43,403 nucleotides of DNA, from contig NZ_AULZ01000028.1 of the NCBI RefSeq assembly GCF_000422545.1, positions 1 to 43,403 of the forward strand, in the 5' to 3' direction. Shown piece after piece: positions 40,830 to 43,403 of the stretch. Positions within the stretch are counted from its first letter, which is position 1. Every line of letters starts with the position of its first letter. The notes beneath the pieces were generated by a model. That model had not been told where the DNA came from. It saw nothing but the letters and a program-made list of their open reading frames with translations, and made no database searches. Source of the DNA: Desulfocurvibacter africanus subsp. africanus DSM 2603. GTDB lineage: Bacteria > Desulfobacterota > Desulfovibrionia > Desulfovibrionales > Desulfovibrionaceae. Position numbers and translations under genes: made by a program.

Positions 40830-41243
40830 ATGGAATACCTTGAGGAAGCCCTGAAGATCGTGAAAGCCCAGGCAGGTGTCCGGCAGATGACGCCGGAAGA
40901 GATGATTTCCATGACCAAGAAAATTTGCCAGGGGTTGAAGGAGGCTGTCCCGGAGGGTTCGCAGGCACAGGGCGAAGAGGAAGAGTGCGCACTCTCGCCG
41001 GACAAGGCCATCCGGGAGCGCAGCGTCCAGTGTCTCGAATGCGGCAAGAAGTTCAAGGTGCTCACCAGGAAGCATCTGTCCCAGCACGGCTTGAGTCCCA
41101 AGGAATACAAGGCCAAGTGGGGCTACAAGAAGGGCACATCGCTCATCGCCAAGGGCTTGGCCCGCGATCGCCGCAAGAAGATGGGCGAGCTGAAGTTATG
41201 GGAGAAGCGCGGCAGCCGCGGTGCAACAAGCCCCACGGCTTAA
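40830..41243 (+). CDS. MucR/Ros-type zinc-finger transcriptional regulator
   Basis: A 137-residue regulator. The N-terminal helical part (MEYLEEALKIVKAQAGVRQMTPEEMISMTKKICQGL) mediates oligomerisation in MucR proteins. The zinc finger has Cys 68, Cys 71, His 82 and His 86 (CLECGKKFKVLTRKHLSQH), one residue longer between the pairs than in Agrobacterium Ros, followed by GLSPKEYKAKWGYKKG and a basic tail. Such proteins bind AT-rich DNA with low specificity and control exopolysaccharide, motility or phage genes; many paralogues occur in Desulfovibrio. GGAGG lies seven bases before the ATG. It stands alone after the transporter operon. Confidence 0.9.
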   Translation: MEYLEEALKIVKAQAGVRQMTPEEMISMTKKICQGLKEAVPEGSQAQGEEEECALSPDKAIRERSVQCLECGKKFKVLTRKHLSQHGLSPKEYKAKWGYKKGTSLIAKGLARDRRKKMGELKLWEKRGSRGATSPTA

Positions 41244-41348
41244 CGGTTCAATCCAAGGTTCTTGAGGAGGGGCTGCCTGCCCACAGGGCTCGTTCCTCCT
41301 CAAGCTCCTCACGCGGGAAGCCCGCACGGCCCCAGGTTCCTGCGTTAA

Positions 41349-41468
41349 ATGCCCTGGCTGCCGCGCAGCATGGCCGAGAGCGGAGACAAGCTGCGGGGCC
41401 GCGAAATTTTCGGCCTGCCCTTCGTGCGCGCCAAGGCCACGAGAGCCATGTTCCACGTGAAGCGTTGA
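41349..41468 (+). CDS. Possible 39-residue ORF
   Basis: A short frame starting MPWLPRSMAESGDKLRGREI and ending in the residues MFHVKR. No ribosome site is visible and I know no family. It is listed because its last codons coincide with the parS-like sequence; it may simply be chance. Confidence 0.2.
   Translation: MPWLPRSMAESGDKLRGREIFGLPFVRAKATRAMFHVKR
41449..41464. promoter_or_regulatory. Weak parS-like site
   Basis: tgttccacgtgaagcg matches canonical parS at 13 of 16 positions, with the central CACGTG kept. Three mismatches make ParB binding doubtful. Confidence 0.25.
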
Positions 41469-41680
41469 AAAGTGTATAGCGGGCAGCCTCGACGTCCGCA
41501 GGAGCACAGGTATCCCGTACAATCGGGCCGAGCGCTTCGGGGACCGCAAGGAGCCAAAGCAGGCGGGAACGCCAGGCAAGGTTTACAGGCCAAGCCGGGT
41601 TTGCCATCATTAAGGCCAAGCGGGCGGAATCAGCCCACAACCCGGCCGTCTCGGCCACGTCCCATCGAAGGCCTCGCCAC

Positions 41681-42967
41681 ATGCACACACTGCCCTTGGC
41701 GGGAATCCGGAAACAGAAGGTCCTGCTTCAGCCCCTTATCGCCGTCCCGGTTCGCGTTTGGCTGGCTTGCCTGCTGGCGGCCCTGGCGGCCTGCTCGTCC
41801 ACGCAAACCTTCGTCGCCCCGCTGGGGCAAGCAAGCTTCGCGCTGTACCAGGCCGAAACGCGCCAGTGGCTGGAAGAGCACCGGCACTTCCAGGGCCCGG
41901 ATAAAGCGGCCGAGTTGGACTGGAATATGCCGCAGGAGTGGCGACCGGCCGGCGTTCCCTCCAAGGGCGTCCTGTTGGTACACGGCCTGGGCGATTCGCC
42001 CTGGTCGTTCTGCGATCTGGGGCCGGAGCTGGCCAGACAGGGCTTTCTGGTCCGCAGCGTGCTACTGCCCGGCCACGGCACGCAGCCGGCCGACCTGATG
42101 CACCCAAGCCTAGCGGATTGGCGACAGGTGGTGCGGGAGCAGGCCGCGATCCTGGCGCGGGAAGTGGCACAGGTCTATCTGGGCGGGTTCTCCACCGGGG
42201 CCAATCTGGTCGTGGACTATGCGCTGGACAACCCGGAGGTTGCGGGGCTGCTGCTGTTTTCTCCGGCCTTCAAATCGGACAGCGCCTACGACTGGGTCAC
42301 GCCCTGGATCGCCTGGGCCCGGCCCTGGCTGCGCATACCGGACGCAAATCGGCCGCAACAGACTCCGGTGCGCTACCTGAACACGCCAACCAACGGGTTC
42401 GCCCAATTCTACCGTAGCAGTGCGGCCGTCCGCTCCGGGTTGGCGCGTAAAACCTACGACAAGCCCGCGCTACTCGTGACCGTGCGCCACGATTCCGTCC
42501 TCGACGTGCGCCACACGCTGGAAACCTTCACTAAACGCTTCACTCACCCGTCCAGTCGCCTGGTCTGGTACGGCAGCCTGCCCGAGGGAACCAGCGTTCC
42601 GCCGCGCGTGCTGGTCAGGAGCGACTACCTGCCGGAGCAGCGCATAAGCCAGTTCTCACACATGGGCGTGCTGTTTTCGCCGCGCAATCCGCTGTACGGC
42701 GAGCAAGGCCTGCGCTTATGCTGGAACGGCCAGGATGAAGACGGACTACGCCAGTGCATGGAGGGCGCGCAGGTCTGGTATTCGGCCTGGGGCTACAGAG
42801 AGCCGGGAAAGATCCACGCCCGCCTGACGTTCAATCCGTATTTCGACTGGCAAGCCGAGGTCATGGCGCAGGTGCTGAAGGCCGCCGAGAAAGACGCCAT
42901 GCAAGGCGGCAATGATGCTCGTTGCGCACTCTCCGTATCCCAGTACAGCACCTTGCAAATAAAATGA
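41681..42967 (+). CDS. Alpha/beta-hydrolase lipoprotein (esterase/lysophospholipase type)
   Basis: A 428-residue protein with an N-terminal membrane segment ending in the lipobox LAAC (Cys 38), so probably a lipoprotein. The hydrolase fold shows VLLVHGLGDSPWSF (oxyanion loop at His-Gly 101-102), VLLPGHGTQPADL, the nucleophile elbow GGFSTGAN (Ser 171), an acid in VRHDSVLDV, and a likely catalytic histidine in SQFSHMGVLFSP. The C-terminal region (VWYSAWGYREPGKIHARLTFNPYFD) is conserved-looking. It is an esterase or lysophospholipase by class; the substrate is unknown. The start ATG has no ribosome site and gives a long basic stretch before the membrane segment, so the true start may lie slightly downstream. 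Confidence 0.85.
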   Translation: MHTLPLAGIRKQKVLLQPLIAVPVRVWLACLLAALAACSSTQTFVAPLGQASFALYQAETRQWLEEHRHFQGPDKAAELDWNMPQEWRPAGVPSKGVLLVHGLGDSPWSFCDLGPELARQGFLVRSVLLPGHGTQPADLMHPSLADWRQVVREQAAILAREVAQVYLGGFSTGANLVVDYALDNPEVAGLLLFSPAFKSDSAYDWVTPWIAWARPWLRIPDANRPQQTPVRYLNTPTNGFAQFYRSSAAVRSGLARKTYDKPALLVTVRHDSVLDVRHTLETFTKRFTHPSSRLVWYGSLPEGTSVPPRVLVRSDYLPEQRISQFSHMGVLFSPRNPLYGEQGLRLCWNGQDEDGLRQCMEGAQVWYSAWGYREPGKIHARLTFNPYFDWQAEVMAQVLKAAEKDAMQGGNDARCALSVSQYSTLQIK

Positions 42968-42977
42968 AAAAGGGGGT

Positions 42978-43036
42978 GCAGGGAGCGCCGCTCCCTGCCG
43001 GGAGAGAGTCTGAGAGAGAGCAGCGCCCTCTCTCAG
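42978..43036 (+). terminator. Double hairpin after the esterase gene
   Basis: Two hairpins follow the stop codon: gcagggagc / gctccctgc with a GCC loop (42978-42998) and ctgagagag / ctctctcag with a nine-base loop (43010-43036). Neither is followed by a T-run. Position suggests a transcript end; the sequences also recall the local GC-rich repeat family. Confidence 0.45.
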
Positions 43037-43202
43037 TTCAAACGCAAATTGCTCTAATACGCCGAGCTGACATCCCGGCAGCCGCCGCCACCGCCACGAA
43101 GCAATTCGCCGCGGCCTTACCAGCTTTCCGACCCGTGCGCAGGCAGCATGCAGGAAGATTCAGTGGACAGGCTCCAGGACAAGGAACAAGTGTGGAGCAA
43201 GA

Positions 43203-43310
43203 TAGAGCATTTTGCTGAAAATGCTCTGCAAGCCATGCGTCGGCATGGCTTGCCGCCGCGTAGGCGTAGGCGCAATTCCCTTGCGCCGTCAACGCCGGAG
43301 CTGGCGTCTT
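43203..43310. repeat. MITE-like palindromic element, copy 2 (right end replaced)
   Basis: More than 90 percent identical by eye to 8010-8120, with the left end TAGAGCATTTTGCT and both internal hairpins kept. It lacks three bases in the first hairpin loop and differs by a few substitutions. At its right end, where copy 1 has its terminal repeat, this copy runs into the left end of an IS630-type element (TA at 43310-43311, then aagcaacttgc). Confidence 0.7.
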
Positions 43311-43403
43311 AAAGCAACTTGCAATTCTAGTGAGCGTTGTTAGCTGGTCTGCATGCCAATAGCATCGGAAGAAAAAAGACGGCTGGCCCTGGATGCCCTG
43401 AAT
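43310..43403 (+). mobile_element. IS630-type insertion sequence, left end (partial)
   Basis: The left end TA-AAGCAACTTGC matches the left end of the element at 21043 (TA-AAGCAGCTTGC), and the spacing to the transposase start is the same (about 42 bases). The element continues past the window edge, so its state cannot be judged. Confidence 0.8.
43353..43403 (+). CDS. IS630 family transposase, N-terminal fragment
   Basis: Seventeen codons before the window ends: MPIASEEKRRLALDALN. This aligns with MAIASAEIRQRALAARRAG of the element at 21086, so it is a related but not identical IS630 copy. Confidence 0.75.
   Translation, partial: MPIASEEKRRLALDALN

Larger units (their letters stand above)
41244..41680. 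other. Intergenic region with hairpin, short ORF and parS-like site
   Basis: About 440 bases. A 10-bp perfect stem (cttgaggagg / cctcctcaag, 41261-41303) lies 18 bases after the regulator stop and may end its transcript, although no T-run follows. A 39-codon frame (41349-41468) runs from MPWLPRSMAESGDKLRG to MFHVKR and contains the weak parS-like site at 41449. Other open frames here look like chance. Confidence 0.5.
42968..43352. other. Intergenic region with hairpins and MITE-like repeat
   Basis: Beyond the double hairpin the region holds a lone right-end-like sequence (aaattgctctaat, 43045-43057), then about 140 bases with no feature I can name, then the second copy of the MITE-like repeat (43203-43310) and the start of an IS630 element. 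No gene is supported before 43353. Confidence 0.5.

Noticed and set aside
41246-41257. tRNA T-arm-like sequence ggttcaatcc
   Set aside because: No acceptor stem, anticodon arm or D-arm can be built around it.

Overview
This 43.4 kb GC-rich chromosomal window looks like a sulfate-reducing deltaproteobacterium of the Desulfovibrio group (Desulfovibrionales). That placement is inference from gene content: a ferredoxin-linked 2-oxoacid oxidoreductase of the four-subunit anaerobic type, a B12-dependent class II ribonucleotide reductase, a MucR-type zinc-finger regulator of the kind common in Desulfovibrio, a Cys-rich copper-storage protein, and many GC-rich palindromic intergenic repeats. No rRNA, tRNA or CRISPR array was recognised.

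Layout. 1-335: right end of an IS5-type insertion sequence, ending beside a DUF1992 gene. 1164-5373: heptose kinase hldA/rfaE1, then the chromosome-partition locus (parB, a zinc-ribbon gene on the opposite strand, parA, and a perfect parS palindrome). 5593-7871: slipin plus NfeD-type membrane protease. 8010-8137: MITE-like element. 8304-10819: unknown protein, coaBC and a lipoprotein. 10967-15198: queA, the 2-oxoacid:ferredoxin oxidoreductase operon (delta, alpha, beta, gamma) and an island of strong hairpins. 15217-17451: nrdJ. 17816-19685: DUF2267 / triple-BON / DUF2267 cluster. 19906-22028: aroC followed by an IS630-type element whose transposase is split over an A8 slippery run. 23058-24931: TraB/GumN lipoprotein-like protein, a wrecked chemoreceptor and a Csp-like copper protein. 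25040-31846: Mut7-C RNase-fold protein divergent from an M48 peptidase, a low-GC beta-helix protein, a methyltransferase, a small zinc-ribbon membrane protein, a eukaryote-like PFK-2/FBPase-2 homologue and a small Cys protein. 31996-40538: two tandem REC-REC-GGDEF diguanylate cyclases, then an AttEFGH-like ABC transporter operon with a secreted lipocalin-like partner. 40830-42967: MucR-type regulator and a lipoprotein esterase. 43203-43403: second copy of the MITE-like repeat running into a second IS630 element cut by the window edge.

The most interesting signals are: a family of intergenic palindromic repeats, one copy of which appears to have been absorbed in frame into the FtsX-like permease (about residues 148-180); parS-like sites at 35647 and 41449 far from parAB, both lying in reading frames as Met-Phe-His-Val; a MITE whose ends resemble the local IS630 ends; a chemoreceptor reduced to a sensor domain joined directly to the extreme C-terminal tail; and the bacterial fructose-2,6-bisphosphate-type bifunctional enzyme. 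I did not find a clearly new defence or mobile system; the strongest candidates for undescribed biology are the in-frame repeat insertion, the tandem HPt-like/REC/REC/GGDEF pair upstream of the Att-like transporter, and the DUF2267-BON-DUF2267 cluster.
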